64,000 nt of DNA from Cupriavidus sp. EM10 (GCF_018729255.1 NZ_CP076060.1:558001-622000); one strand, 5' to 3'. Positions 30,046-38,834 are shown, counted from the first letter of the stretch. Program-made: numbers and translations. The notes: generated by a model not told the origin, from the sequence alone.

Positions 30046-30156
30046 CTTTCCACACTCTGGCGGGACAGTGCTGTGGACCGGCTGTGGAAAGTTGTCGAAG
30101 AAAAGTGCTAACGCCCTGATTCAAAAGAGAAAGTGTTGCGATGCCTAAAAAACAGG
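30046..30156. repeat. Intergenic TGTGGA repeat, unit R2
   Basis: Same layout as R1: CTTTCCACA (30046-30054), TGTGGA (30072-30077), TGTGGAAAG (30083-30091), then GCTAACGCCCTGATT. The end differs: TGCCT-AAAAAAC-AGGCA can form its own small hairpin. Confidence 0.78.
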
Positions 30157-30206
30157 CAGCATGCGGGGGTTGCGAACGCGTTCCCGAGGCCCGCAACTGC
30201 GGATCT

Positions 30207-30310
30207 CTTTCCACATCCAGGCAGGACAGGATTGTGGATCAGTTGTGGATAAGGCCGGGAGAAGCGGCCTAAACCGTTGATCCGTATGGAGGTATACGTA
30301 CCTGCCTAAT
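30207..30310. repeat. Intergenic TGTGGA repeat, unit R3, with a perfect DnaA box
   Basis: CTTTCCACA (30207-30215), TGTGGA (30233-30238) and TGTGGATAA (30244-30252). The last is the reverse complement of the consensus DnaA box TTATCCACA. CCTAAACCGTTGATC follows. Confidence 0.78.
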
Positions 30311-30410
30311 AAATGGGCAAGCCAGGCAGCGGAACCCGCCGTGCGGCGCGGTCGACTTCTGCGCATCCCGGGTGTTGCCACAGCGGCTTTTCATTTGCAA
30401 CGTATACGTT

Positions 30411-30538
30411 GTCCACAGGCGCGACGCTTGACAAATCCATTATCCAAAGCTTCTGTGGATAACTTTGTGAACAAGCATCGGACCATTTTGGTAAGTCGTT
30501 GACGCGTAAGGTTTTCTCTTACATTGCCTGTTTTTTGG
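30411..30538. repeat. Intergenic TGTGGA repeat, degenerate unit R4, with a perfect DnaA box
   Basis: Holds TCCACA (30412-30417), a second perfect DnaA box TGTGGATAA (30454-30462), then GTAAGTCGTTGACG and the same GCCTGTTTTTTGG end seen in R1. A 14-base perfect palindrome CAACGTATACGTTG (30398-30411) abuts it on the left. The arms seen in R1 and R2 are not kept. Confidence 0.6.
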
Positions 30539-30683
30539 TCCCGGCAGAAAAATCAAACGAATCAATGGCTTGTACCGAATCATGCGGATTGCGGGCCGAT
30601 GCGTGTGCCGCCTGCTTTGCCTCTTGACATAGCGGTTATGCTGTGGACATGTCCATCTCACGCCGCCTGCGCGGTCGTGCACC

Positions 30684-32069
30684 ATGCCAGAGAACGAGAA
30701 ACTTTCGCGTTTTGCGCCGTCTCAGCCGCCTTCGCGCACGCGGGACGTGATCCCGGTCAGCGAACTGAACCATGCCATCGCCGGCGTCCTGGAACGCAGC
30801 TTTCCGCTGGCGTGGGTGCGGGGCGAAATCTCCAACTTCACGCGCGCGGCCAGCGGCCACTGGTATTTCTCGCTCAAGGACGCCCGCGCGCAGATCCGTT
30901 GCGTGATGTTTCGCGGACGCAACCAATACGTGGACTTCACGCCGCGCGAGGGCGAGGCCGTCGAAGTGCGCGCCGTTGTGTCGATGTACGAGGCGCGCGG
31001 CGAGTTGCAGCTTGGCGTGGAAGCCATGCGCCGTGCGGGCCTTGGCAATCTCTACGAGGCGTTCCTGCGGCTCAAGGAAAAACTGGCACAGGCGGGTCTG
31101 TTCGATACCGCACGCAAGCGGCCCATTCCGTCGCATCCGCGCACGATCGGCGTGATCACGTCGCTGCAGGCGGCCGCGATGCGCGACGTGCTGACCACGT
31201 TGCAGCGGCGCGCCCCGCACGTCAATGTGGTCGTATACCCGGTGCCGGTGCAAGGCACGGGCGCTGCGGAGAAGATTGCGGCGATGCTCGATACGGCCAG
31301 CGCGCGCGACGAATGCGATGTGCTGATCCTGTGCCGTGGCGGTGGCAGCATCGAGGACCTCTGGTCGTTCAATGAAGAAGTGGTGGCGCACGCCATTGCG
31401 CGCAGCCGCGTGCCGGTGGTGTCGGGCGTGGGTCATGAAACCGATTTCACCATTGCCGATTTCGTGGCCGATGTACGAGCCCCCACGCCCACCGGCGCCG
31501 CCGAACTGGTCAGCCCCGACCGCGCGCATCTGCTGCAGGCGGCGCGCCGGGCGCGCGACGCGCTGGCGCAATGCATGGACCGCCAGCTCGAACGCCGCGC
31601 GCAGCACCTGCAGTGGCTGGCCCGCCAGTTGCGCAGCCCCCAGGCGCAGCTGCAGGAGCGGCGCGCGCAGGTCGACAATATGGCCCGACACTTGCGTGCG
31701 GCATTGCGGGATACCGTATCGGCCCAGCGCCATCGGCATGACGTGCTGACCATGCGCTGGCGCGCCTGCCAGCCCGATACCGGCGCGGCGCAGGCGGCGC
31801 TGGACCGGATGTCGACGCGCATGGACGCCGCACTGGAACGACGTCACGAACGTGAAACACAACGGCTGGCGCGCGTGGCCGGATCGCTGGAACTGCTGGC
31901 GCCGCAGCGCACACTGGAACGCGGCTACGCCGTGCTGCTCGACAATCGCGGACGGGCCCTGCGGTCGCCCAGCGACCTGCGCGCGGGCAGCATTGTCGAG
32001 GCCCATCTGGCGGACGGCACGGCCGACATCGAAATCGCGGGCGTACAGTCGAAACTGGCCGCTTTCTGA
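30684..32069 (+). CDS. xseA: Exodeoxyribonuclease VII large subunit
   Basis: A 461-residue nuclease subunit. The OB-fold start ([31 protein letters not shown], then [20 protein letters not shown]) is followed by the catalytic core with [34 protein letters not shown] and [33 protein letters not shown] long coiled coil (about residues 280-400) and a C-terminal [17 protein letters not shown] segment complete it. It degrades single-stranded DNA with XseB, whose gene is not here. The ATG at 30684 fits the family start. Confidence 0.97.
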   Translation: MPENEKLSRFAPSQPPSRTRDVIPVSELNHAIAGVLERSFPLAWVRGEISNFTRAASGHWYFSLKDARAQIRCVMFRGRNQYVDFTPREGEAVEVRAVVSMYEARGELQLGVEAMRRAGLGNLYEAFLRLKEKLAQAGLFDTARKRPIPSHPRTIGVITSLQAAAMRDVLTTLQRRAPHVNVVVYPVPVQGTGAAEKIAAMLDTASARDECDVLILCRGGGSIEDLWSFNEEVVAHAIARSRVPVVSGVGHETDFTIADFVADVRAPTPTGAAELVSPDRAHLLQAARRARDALAQCMDRQLERRAQHLQWLARQLRSPQAQLQERRAQVDNMARHLRAALRDTVSAQRHRHDVLTMRWRACQPDTGAAQAALDRMSTRMDAALERRHERETQRLARVAGSLELLAPQRTLERGYAVLLDNRGRALRSPSDLRAGSIVEAHLADGTADIEIAGVQSKLAAF

Positions 32070-32184
32070 GCCGTCCGGACCGTCGCGCGCCGGCCTGGTT
32101 GCGACTGATTCTCACTCGATGGAAATGCTCCCCCGAGCGGCCGCGGGGGAAACTAACATGAGGTCAGGGGCTTTCCAGAGCCGT

Positions 32185-32213
32185 TTGCGCGGGTCTGGCA
32201 AGTCACCTACAAT
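32185..32213 (+). promoter_or_regulatory. Probable sigma-70 promoter of sodB
   Basis: TTGCGC (32185-32190), a 17-base spacer, then TACAAT (32208-32213), 35 bases before the sodB start codon. Confidence 0.6.
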
Positions 32214-32247
32214 CGGCCATTCTCCCCACCAAAACCGAGACAGAACA

Positions 32248-32826
32248 ATGGAACACACGCTCCCTCCTCTTCCGTACGCGCATGACGCCCTGGCTCCGCA
32301 CATCTCCAAGGAGACCCTGGAGTTCCATCATGACAAGCACCACCAGACCTACGTCACGAACCTGAACAACCTGATCAAGGGCACCGAGTTCGAGAACGCT
32401 TCGCTGGAAGAAATCGTCAAGAAGTCGTCGGGCGGCATCTTCAACAACGCTGCCCAGGTGTGGAACCACACGTTCTACTGGGAATCGATGAAGCCGAACG
32501 GCGGCGGCCAGCCGACGGGTGCCCTGGCTGACGCGATCAACGCGAAGTTCGGCTCGTTCGACAAGTTCAAGGAAGAATTCACGAAGACGGCCGTTGGCAC
32601 CTTCGGTTCGGGCTGGGCATGGCTGGTCAAGAAGGCCGACGGCTCGCTGGACCTGGTGTCCACCTCGAACGCCGCCACGCCGCTGACCACCGACGCCAAG
32701 CCGCTGCTGACGTGCGACGTGTGGGAACACGCCTACTACATCGACTACCGCAATGCCCGTCCGAAGTACGTCGAGGCATTCTGGAATGTCGTGAACTGGG
32801 ACTTTGCCTCGAAGAACTTCGCCTGA
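32248..32826 (+). CDS. sodB: Superoxide dismutase [Fe]
   Basis: A 192-residue cytosolic superoxide dismutase, starting [20 protein letters not shown]. Metal ligands are visible: His in [13 protein letters not shown], His in NHTFYWESM, and [19 protein letters not shown] with Asp and His. The iron type is suggested by [20 protein letters not shown] and the Gln70-like AQVWNH region, as in E. coli SodB. It has its own promoter and a strong terminator. Confidence 0.97.
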   Translation: MEHTLPPLPYAHDALAPHISKETLEFHHDKHHQTYVTNLNNLIKGTEFENASLEEIVKKSSGGIFNNAAQVWNHTFYWESMKPNGGGQPTGALADAINAKFGSFDKFKEEFTKTAVGTFGSGWAWLVKKADGSLDLVSTSNAATPLTTDAKPLLTCDVWEHAYYIDYRNARPKYVEAFWNVVNWDFASKNFA

Positions 32827-32872
32827 GCCATTCTGTCCCGAGCGCAAGGCCGACAAGCTTCGGCCCCCAGCG

Positions 32873-32900
32873 AAAAGCCCCGGAAATTCCGGGGCTTTTT
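32873..32900. terminator. Terminator after sodB
   Basis: AAAAGCCCCGGAA-A-TTCCGGGGCTTTTT, a near-perfect hairpin with A and T runs on either side, usable by sodB and by the convergent LysR gene. Confidence 0.92.
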
Positions 32901-33032
32901 CCTTTTGCGCACGGTTCGCTGCGCAGCGCTACGACCGCCTGGCCACGGCCGTCCGCCGCCACGGCACCGGCCCCGCCGACGCCCAGAGCACAATGGCGCC
33001 GGCCGCGCCCAGCCATGCACTCAGCCATGCGC

Positions 33033-34088
33033 TCAGCCGCGTGCCGTCGCTCCCAGGGGCGCGCCATCGCTGTCGTTTGCCGCGTTGAAGTCGGTCATGC
33101 AGTTCAGGTTGAGGGCGCGGATGTGCTCGGTCATGAAGTCGATGAAGACGCGAATGCGCGTGGGCAGGTGCTGGCGGCTCAGGTAGCAGATGTAGTGGCC
33201 GCGATCGTCGGGGGCATGCCGCGCCAGCGCCACCAGCAGTTCGCCCTTGGCAATGTGGTGGCAGATCTGGTAGGCGGACATCTGCGCGATGCCCCAGCCC
33301 TCCAGCACGGCGTGCAGCACCAGGTCGGCGTCGTTGAACGTCATGCGGGCGCGGGGCAGGAACTTGCGCACGATGCCGTCGGCCTTGAACTCCCATTCGA
33401 AGATGCGCCCGCTGGAAAAGCGGAAATTGATGCATTCGTGCTGGGGCAGGTCGTCCAGCGTCTGCGGCAGGCCGTGCGTGGCCACGTACGATGGCGCGGC
33501 GCATAGCGCCATCTGCATCGGAATCAGCTGCTTGGCGATGATGCTGGAGTCCTCGATCCGCCCGTTGCGGAACGCCACGTCGATCTGCTCCGATGCAAAG
33601 TCGGTGGGCCGGTCGTCCAGCAGCAGGTCGATGGCGATGTCCGGATAGGCCTTGATGAACTTGTCCAGCAGCGGCGCCACGATCTTGCGGCCAAAGCCCA
33701 CCGTGGCGCTGATCCGCACCAGGCCGCGCGGCGGCCCCTGGCGCAGTTCCAGCATGTCGTTCATGGCCTCGACGATATGCGTGACGCCCTGGTGGCAGTT
33801 GTCGAAGAAGCGCTGGCCCTCGCGCGTCAGCTGCGTGGTGCGCGTGGTGCGCAGGAACAGCCGCGTGCTCAGTTGCGTTTCCAGCTTCTGCACGTTGCGG
33901 CTGACGGCCGAGCGGCCCATGCCCAGGCGCTCGCCGGCCCTGGCGAAGCTGCCTTCGCTGGCCACGGCCATGAACGCCATGATGCCGGCATAGCTGGCGG
34001 CAAAGCTGGTCGACAGTGCGTCGGCGCGGTTCGGCAGGCTGAGCCGGAAATTGCGATCCGACGGGTCGGGCGGTTGTATCGATTCCAT
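33033..34088 (-). CDS. LysR-family transcriptional regulator
   Basis: A 351-residue regulator with an unconserved leader of about 30 residues before the winged helix (MAFMAVASEGSFARAGERLG, then RSAVSRNVQKLETQLSTRLFLRTTRTTQLT). The effector domain starts GLVRISATVGFGRKIVAPLL. The C-terminal extension after DFMTEHIRAL is longer than usual. This branch (CrgA/DsdC-like) often controls oxidoreductases. It lies 21 bases after the minus-strand kinase gene at 34110 and may share its transcript. Confidence 0.92.
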   Translation of the reverse strand: MESIQPPDPSDRNFRLSLPNRADALSTSFAASYAGIMAFMAVASEGSFARAGERLGMGRSAVSRNVQKLETQLSTRLFLRTTRTTQLTREGQRFFDNCHQGVTHIVEAMNDMLELRQGPPRGLVRISATVGFGRKIVAPLLDKFIKAYPDIAIDLLLDDRPTDFASEQIDVAFRNGRIEDSSIIAKQLIPMQMALCAAPSYVATHGLPQTLDDLPQHECINFRFSSGRIFEWEFKADGIVRKFLPRARMTFNDADLVLHAVLEGWGIAQMSAYQICHHIAKGELLVALARHAPDDRGHYICYLSRQHLPTRIRVFIDFMTEHIRALNLNCMTDFNAANDSDGAPLGATARG

Positions 34089-34109
34089 GTGTATTCCCGG
34101 GCTCCCGCG

Positions 34110-34850
34110 CTATGTCGTTGCGGCGCGGGATGCCGTTTGATCCTGCCTGCGCAGGTGTACTTCGAAGCGCGCCCCGCCGTCGCGCCGGTTTTCCGCGCGG
34201 ATGCTGCCGCTGAGGTCCGTCACGATGCGGTGGCAGATTGCCAGCCCGACGCCCACGCCATCGTCCTTGGTGGTGTGGAACGCGTCGAACAGGCGGGGCA
34301 GGGCATCGGCGGCAATGCCGCAGCCCCGGTCGCTGATGACGATCACCGCGTCGGGCCCGCTGGCAGCAAGCCGCACGGTCAGCCGGCGGGCCGGCAATGG
34401 CGTGTCGGCCATCGCCTCCAGCGCGTTGACCATCAGGTTGGCAAAGAGCTGTTGCAGCGCGGCGGGCTCGGCCAGGACCACGATGTCTTCGTGGCCGAGG
34501 TCCGTCTCCACGTCGATGCCGTGGCGCCGCATGTCGTCGTCGAGCCAGTGGAGCGTGTCGCGCAGCACCGTGGCAAGCAGCACTGCCTGCCTGGGCCGTG
34601 CCACGGGCGACGCCAGAATCCTGAGTTCGGCCAGCAGCGTGCCGGCGCGCTGCGCGTCGGCTACCAGGCGTTCAAGCGAGGCGATGGCCGCCCTGACATC
34701 GGGCGGGTCATGGCGCAGCCAGCGCAATGCCGACTGGCCGCGCGTTGCCACCGACGCCACCGGCTGCACGGCGTCGTGGACAATCATGGCCACGCGGCGC
34801 CCCAGCAGCGCCAGCCGGTTGGCGTGCATCGGTTCGCCTGCATCAGTCAT
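34110..34850 (-). CDS. Sensor-less histidine kinase (FixL/DctB-type catalytic core)
   Basis: A 246-residue cytoplasmic kinase without a membrane segment or PAS domain. The phosphoacceptor region RVAMIVHDAVQPVASVATRG resembles the 'HE-NQP' box of FixL-like kinases, with Asp-Ala-Val in place of Glu-x-Asn. The ATP-binding domain has LMVNALEAMADTPLP (N box), ISDRGCGIAADALPRLFDAFHTTK (G1 and F boxes) and GVGVGLAICHRIVTDLSGSI (G2). The start MTDAGEPMHANR (34850) is tentative; a GTG at 34883 would add eleven residues. A FixJ-like regulator at 38965 has no adjacent kinase and may be its partner. It is divergent from the GlxA-type regulator gene. Confidence 0.85.
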   Translation of the reverse strand: MTDAGEPMHANRLALLGRRVAMIVHDAVQPVASVATRGQSALRWLRHDPPDVRAAIASLERLVADAQRAGTLLAELRILASPVARPRQAVLLATVLRDTLHWLDDDMRRHGIDVETDLGHEDIVVLAEPAALQQLFANLMVNALEAMADTPLPARRLTVRLAASGPDAVIVISDRGCGIAADALPRLFDAFHTTKDDGVGVGLAICHRIVTDLSGSIRAENRRDGGARFEVHLRRQDQTASRAATT

Positions 34851-35011
34851 TGGTGTCTCGCTGTCGATTCGCCTCGCCGGCACCGTTGCCCATGCCCTGG
34901 CCGACCTGGAGATGATGTTAATAACCGCTCAATTGGCCGTAAATGACAGCGTTCCCGTTTTTTCTGCCAGACTGCCAGCCCCTCCGGGCACGCGACGAAA
35001 AATTCATCCAG

Positions 35012-35034
35012 GATTGGTGCAAATGTGGAAACAG
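35012..35034 (+). promoter_or_regulatory. Cluster motif site S1, upstream of the GlxA/AraC-type gene
   Basis: GATTGGTGC, six bases, GG, one base, AACA, then G. A -10-like TAGACT lies at 35077-35082, 65 bases from the motif start. The same motif and spacing recur at S2 and S3. An ATG behind a strong GGGAG site lies at 35150, and an inverted repeat GTGAC-N7-GTCAC at 35117-35133. Confidence 0.65.
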
Positions 35035-35344
35035 CGCCGCGCGCAGTGCTGGCTTGTGACGGAGCAGGGCGCTCACTAGACTTCGCGGCCAAATTGCCTG
35101 CCGGCACGACCCCGACGTGACAGGCAATGTCACATAAGGGAGCCGAACGATGACCGCCTTGCCAACGCTCACACGCATCCCGCGGGGTGTGCCAGTCGAG
35201 CAACCCGTGCGCCGCCCAGGCGCGGTGACGCGTCCGGGCGACAAGCTTGCAAGGGGTCGTCCCGTTGGCATAGCATCGTTCGTTCCCTGTCATACCCGCC
35301 ATGCTCGAGAATCAGCCGCCCCCTCCGCAGAAAACATTGAAGAC

Positions 35345-36316
35345 ATGCCGCGCAACATCCTGTTTGTGGCATATCCCGATGTCAGCCTGCTCGACCTTGC
35401 CGGACCCCAGACCGTGTTCTGGGCAGCGTCCAACTACGCCCGCGCGCGCGGCTTGGCCGGCTACCGCTGCCATACCACCAGCTACGCCGGCGGAATGGTG
35501 GCGACGGTGGAGGGCACCACGATGGATTCGGTGTCGCTGGCGTCTTTCGACCTGCGGATGATCGATACGGTGATCGTGCCCGGCTCGCCCACCATCCTGG
35601 AAGTGGCGAAGGCCGAGACCGCGCTGCTCGACTGGCTGACCCATGCGTCGTGCAAGGTCCGCCGCGTGGCGTCGGTGTGCAGCGGGGCGTTCCTGCTGGC
35701 ATTTGCGGGCCTGCTCGACGGCAAGCGCGCCACCACGCACTGGGCCATGTTCGACCGCTTCCGCGAACTGTTCCCCACCGTCGACCTCGATCCCGAGGCG
35801 ATCTTCGTGCGGCAGCAGAACCTGTGGACTTCGGCCGGCGTCACCACCGGCATCGACCTGGCGCTGGCCATGGTCGAAGCCGACTATGGCCACGACGTGG
35901 CACTGAGCGCCGCGCGGGAACTGGCCGTCTATATGAAGCGCCCCGGCGGACAGCCGCAATTGAGCGAGATCCTGATCACCCAGAGCCGGCAGGTGCCGGT
36001 GTTCGAATCGCTGCACCTGTGGATTGCCCAGAACCTGGCAACGCAGGAGCTGTCGGTCGAGCAGCTGGCCGAGTACGTCGGCATGAGCCCGCGCAACTTC
36101 GCGCGCGTCTACAAGGAAAAGACCGGCCGCACGCCGGCCAAGGGCGTGGAGCACTTCCGGCTCGAGGCGGCGCGGCGCCAGCTGCAGGACCCCGGCCGGC
36201 CCATCGACGTGATCGCCCACGAATGCGGCTTTGGCAGCGAGGAACGGATGCGCGTGACGTTCCAGCGCCATTTCGGGCTGTCGCCCAGCGAGTACCGCCT
36301 CAAGGTCAACCGCTAG
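35345..36316 (+). CDS. GlxA-type transcriptional regulator (DJ-1/PfpI domain plus AraC helix-turn-helix)
   Basis: A 323-residue regulator. The N-terminal DJ-1/PfpI-like domain (MPRNILFVAYPDVSLLDLAG to about residue 190) has the nucleophile-elbow region VASVCSGAFLLAFAGLLDGKRATTHW, with a cysteine at the position used by the family. The C-terminal AraC/XylS double helix-turn-helix has LATQELSVEQLAEYVGMSPR, then NFARVYKEKTGRTPAKG and ECGFGSEERMRVTFQRHFGLSPSEYR. The ATG at 35345 fits the domain start. However, an in-frame ATG at 35150 has a far better ribosome-binding site and would add 65 unconserved residues. It is a good candidate to bind the three cluster motifs and to control its own gene. 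Confidence 0.9.
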   Translation: MPRNILFVAYPDVSLLDLAGPQTVFWAASNYARARGLAGYRCHTTSYAGGMVATVEGTTMDSVSLASFDLRMIDTVIVPGSPTILEVAKAETALLDWLTHASCKVRRVASVCSGAFLLAFAGLLDGKRATTHWAMFDRFRELFPTVDLDPEAIFVRQQNLWTSAGVTTGIDLALAMVEADYGHDVALSAARELAVYMKRPGGQPQLSEILITQSRQVPVFESLHLWIAQNLATQELSVEQLAEYVGMSPRNFARVYKEKTGRTPAKGVEHFRLEAARRQLQDPGRPIDVIAHECGFGSEERMRVTFQRHFGLSPSEYRLKVNR

Positions 36317-36356
36317 GGCCCAGGCCAATCCGGCCACGGCGTGCTTTTTCAAAGAA

Positions 36357-36379
36357 GATTGGTGCAAATCGGGAAACAC
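36357..36379 (+). promoter_or_regulatory. Cluster motif site S2, upstream of the NmrA-like/ohr genes
   Basis: The same motif as S1, with GATTGGTGCAAATCGGGAAA at its left. The -10-like TAGCAT is at 36422-36427, again 65 bases from the motif start; the start codon follows at 36473. Confidence 0.65.
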
Positions 36380-36472
36380 GGTGCGCGCGGCGCCGGGCTG
36401 GTGCACGGCCCCGGCCGCACCTAGCATGCAAGGCACGTGGACATGTTCCACTCCCAAGCATGGAGATGCATC

Positions 36473-37224
36473 ATGAAGATCGTTGTCGTAGGGGCACCGG
36501 CCTGATCGGCAAGAAGGTGGTGGCGCGGCTGGCCGCGCGGGGGCATGACGTGCTGGCAGCGTCGCCGGGCACGGGCGTCAATGCGCTGACCGGCGAAGGC
36601 CTCGCGCAGGCGCTGGCCGGCGCGCAGGTGGTGGTGGACGTGGCCAATTCGCCATCGTTCGAGGACCAGGCCGTCCTGCACTTCTTCGAGACATCGGGCC
36701 GCAACCTGGCGGCCGCCGAGAAGGAAGCCGGCGTGGCGCACCATGTGGCGCTGTCCGTGGTGGGCACCGACAAGCTCGCGCAAAGCGGCTATTTCCGCGC
36801 CAAGATCGCGCAGGAGGCGCTGATCCGCCAGGCCGGCATTCCCTACACGATCGTGCGTTCGACACAGTTCCTGGAGTTCCTGGGCGGCATTGCCCAGTCG
36901 GCCGGTCAGGCGGACACGATCCGCCTCACGCCGGCGCTGATCCAGCCGATTTCTTCCGACGACGTGGCGGATGCCGTGGCCGACGCCGCGCTGGGCGCGC
37001 CCCTCAACGGCACGTTCGACATCGCCGGCCCCGAGCGCTTCCGCATGAGCGACCTCGTGCAACGCTACCTGCAGGCCACCGGCGACAACCGCGCCGTGGT
37101 GGCCGATCCGGCCGCCAGCTACTTTGGCGCCGATCTGGAAGAGGGCACGCTCGTGCCCGAAGGCGGGGCCCGCCTGGGGCACGTTCATTTCGAGGACTGG
37201 ATTCGTCAGCAGCTGAAAAGATAG
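36473..37224 (+). CDS. NmrA/SDR-type NAD(P)-binding protein, frameshifted at the nucleotide loop
   Basis: An atypical short-chain dehydrogenase of about 250 residues. The first six codons give MKIVVVG and then the frame breaks into a stop. Adding one G to the run at 36491-36494 yields MKIVVVGGTGLIGKKVVARL, the GGTGxIG dinucleotide loop, in frame with the rest. Further marks are VVDVANSPSFEDQAVLHFFE, YFRAKIAQEALIRQAGIPYT and IVRSTQFLEFLGGIAQSA. The family includes quinone and NAD(P)-redox sensors as well as reductases. The ATG at 36473 has GGAG upstream. It lies 14 bases before the ohr-type gene in the operon served by S2. Confidence 0.85.
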
Positions 37225-37238
37225 TCCGGGGAGACGAT

Positions 37239-37739
37239 ATGGACAACGAGAGGCCGCAGCCTCCGCCATTGACGCTGCTCGACAGGTACCGGGGCAAGGG
37301 ATTCACGGCGTTGTACACGACCACGGTCACGGTGGCCGGCGGGCAGGCCGCCCACGGCCGCGCGTCCGGCATCGCCAGGTCCGACGACGGCAACCTGATC
37401 CTCGACCTGCGCTTGCCGGCGGCCATGGGCGGCCCCGGCAACGGCACCAATCCCGAGCAGCTTTTCGCCGCGGGCTTCGCCGCCTGCTTCCATGGCGCCC
37501 TGAGCCTGGTGGCCAGGCGCGCCCAGGTGGACATGGCCCACGCCACCGTCGCGGCCGAGGTTTCGTTCGGCCGCGATCCCATGGACGGAGGCTACGCGCT
37601 GATTGCCGAGATCCGCATTCGCATGCCCGGCGTGCCACGGCCCGTGGCAGAGGACCTCGTGCGCAGCACCGAGCGGCTGTGCCCGTACGCCAAGATGGCC
37701 CGCGACGGCATCTACAGCGTCGTGAGCGTGATCGACTGA
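37239..37739 (+). CDS. Organic hydroperoxide resistance protein, Ohr/OsmC family
   Basis: A 166-residue thiol peroxidase. The two catalytic cysteines are in NPEQLFAAGFAACFHGALSL and ERLCPYAKMARDGIYSV, with the catalytic Arg in the N-terminal region. VTVAGGQAAHGRASGIARSDDG and FGRDPMDGGYALIAEIRIRMPG are typical of Ohr. It reduces organic hydroperoxides using lipoylated proteins. Usual Ohr control is by OhrR, which is absent here; the cluster motif S2 upstream of the preceding gene suggests control by the GlxA-type regulator. An unusual N-terminal extension of about 15 residues (MDNERPQPPPLTLLD) is present. Confidence 0.93.
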   Translation: MDNERPQPPPLTLLDRYRGKGFTALYTTTVTVAGGQAAHGRASGIARSDDGNLILDLRLPAAMGGPGNGTNPEQLFAAGFAACFHGALSLVARRAQVDMAHATVAAEVSFGRDPMDGGYALIAEIRIRMPGVPRPVAEDLVRSTERLCPYAKMARDGIYSVVSVID

Positions 37740-37774
37740 CGGCGTGGCATGCCAGGGCCGCGCCTGTGCCGCGC

Positions 37775-37797
37775 GATTGGTGCCGACGCGGCAACAG
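37775..37797 (+). promoter_or_regulatory. Cluster motif site S3, upstream of the AhpD-like gene
   Basis: GATTGGTGC, six bases, GG, one base, AACAG, as in S1. The -10-like TACGAT is at 37841-37846, 66 bases from the motif start, and the AhpD-like start codon is at 37928. Confidence 0.62.
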
Positions 37798-37927
37798 ACT
37801 GGGCACCCTGGCGGCACTACCGGCCTGCCGGGCCGCCCCCTACGATGAATACCAAGCCGCCCCCATGACGCTACGCGTTGCAGCGGGCGCGGCGAACGAT
37901 TCCCCTTTCGATCCGCAGGAGAGACAC

Positions 37928-38407
37928 ATGTCCCAACGTTTGAACTACTTCCAGCAATCGCCGGAACTGACCAAGAAGCTCGTCGAGCTTGGTGGGCTGT
38001 TCCAGAAGACGACCATCGAGCAGCACATCCGCGAGCTGGTGGAGATCCGCGCCTCGCAACTGAACGGCTGCGCGTTCTGCGTCGATATGCATATCAAGCA
38101 GGCCAAGATTCACGGCGAGCGTGAACTGCGCCTGCATCACGTGGCCATCTGGCGCGAGTCCACGCTGTTCTCGCCGCGCGAGCGCGCCGCGCTGGCCTGG
38201 ACCGAAGTGCTGACCCAACTGCCCGCCCACGGCGTGCCCGACGATGTGTTCGAGCGCGTGCGCACGCAGTTTTCGGAGAAGGAGTTGTCGGACCTGACCT
38301 TCCAGGTGGGCGCCATCAATGCGTGGAACCGCCTCAACGTGGCATTCCAGATGGAGCCCGGCTCGGCCGACAAGATGTTCGGCCTCGACAAGGCCGGGCT
38401 GGAGTAA
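37928..38407 (+). CDS. AhpD-like carboxymuconolactone decarboxylase family protein
   Basis: A 159-residue alkylhydroperoxidase-like protein. The active-site motif is NGCAFCVDMHIKQAK (CxxC plus a nearby His), preceded by HIRELVEIRASQL. WRESTLFSPRERAALAWTEVLT and FQVGAINAWNRLNVAF complete the all-helical fold. Members either reduce peroxides by a thiol relay or act as decarboxylases; the CxxC and the Ohr-type neighbour favour peroxide or thiol chemistry. The start has CAGGAGAG just upstream. The next gene starts four bases later. Confidence 0.93.
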   Translation: MSQRLNYFQQSPELTKKLVELGGLFQKTTIEQHIRELVEIRASQLNGCAFCVDMHIKQAKIHGERELRLHHVAIWRESTLFSPRERAALAWTEVLTQLPAHGVPDDVFERVRTQFSEKELSDLTFQVGAINAWNRLNVAFQMEPGSADKMFGLDKAGLE

Positions 38408-38411
38408 GGCG

Positions 38412-38818
38412 ATGAGACGCATCCTTTCCATCGCAGCCATGCTGGCGGCCGCGTGCGCACTGCTGGCGCCGCCGGCGTTTGCCGCATCGCCCGAGGTGAA
38501 GGTCACGCCGCTGACCACCGAGGCGCTGCCCGAGTATTCGGGCAAGGAAGTGCAGATGATCATGGTGGAGTACCCGCCGGGCGGCCAGGACCCCGTGCAT
38601 CGCCACGATGCGCACGGCTTCATCTACGTGCTCGAAGGCAACATCATCATGGGGTGAAGGGTGGCAAGGAGGTCACGCTCAAGCCCGGTGACACCTTCCA
38701 TGAAGGTCCCAACGATATTCATACCGTCGGGCGCAACGCCAGCAACAGCAAGCGCGCCAGGTTCATCGTGTTCCTGATCAAGAACCAGGGCGCCCCGATC
38801 CTCACGCCGGTGAAGTAA
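38412..38818 (+). CDS. Secreted cupin-domain protein, frameshifted
   Basis: A 135-residue single-domain cupin with a signal peptide (MRRILSIAAMLAAACALLAP, cleaved near AFAAS). The cupin metal site is in PPGGQDPVHRHDAHGFIYVLEG. The frame then breaks after NIIMG. One G added to the run at 38651-38654 continues it as VKGGKEVTLKPGDTFHEGPN, followed by DIHTVGRNASNSKRARFIVF, giving both cupin motifs. This is a likely base-calling error. Its place after the AhpD-like gene suggests a periplasmic partner in stress defence, but the ligand is unknown. Confidence 0.83.
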
Positions 38819-38834
38819 GCCACGCCATCCAGCC

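Noticed and set aside
29681..30381. Several small frames in the repeat region, some with recurring residues such as CPARVWKAM
   Set aside because: The recurring residues come from translating the DNA repeat units. No ribosome-binding sites or domain features were seen.
29852..30538. A CRISPR array
   Set aside because: Only three or four units of about 105-130 bases with diverged sequence and uneven spacing; no cas genes.
29665..30683. A chromosomal replication origin
   Set aside because: DnaA boxes are present, but there is no dnaA/dnaN/gyrB/rpmH context and no clear AT-rich unwinding region. The gene order fits a position away from the origin.
36485..38660. Phase variation through G runs as the reason for the frameshifts
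   Set aside because: Runs of 4-6 bases are too short for efficient slippage, and the affected genes (adaptor, kinase, transglycosylase, cupin) are not a typical phase-variable set.
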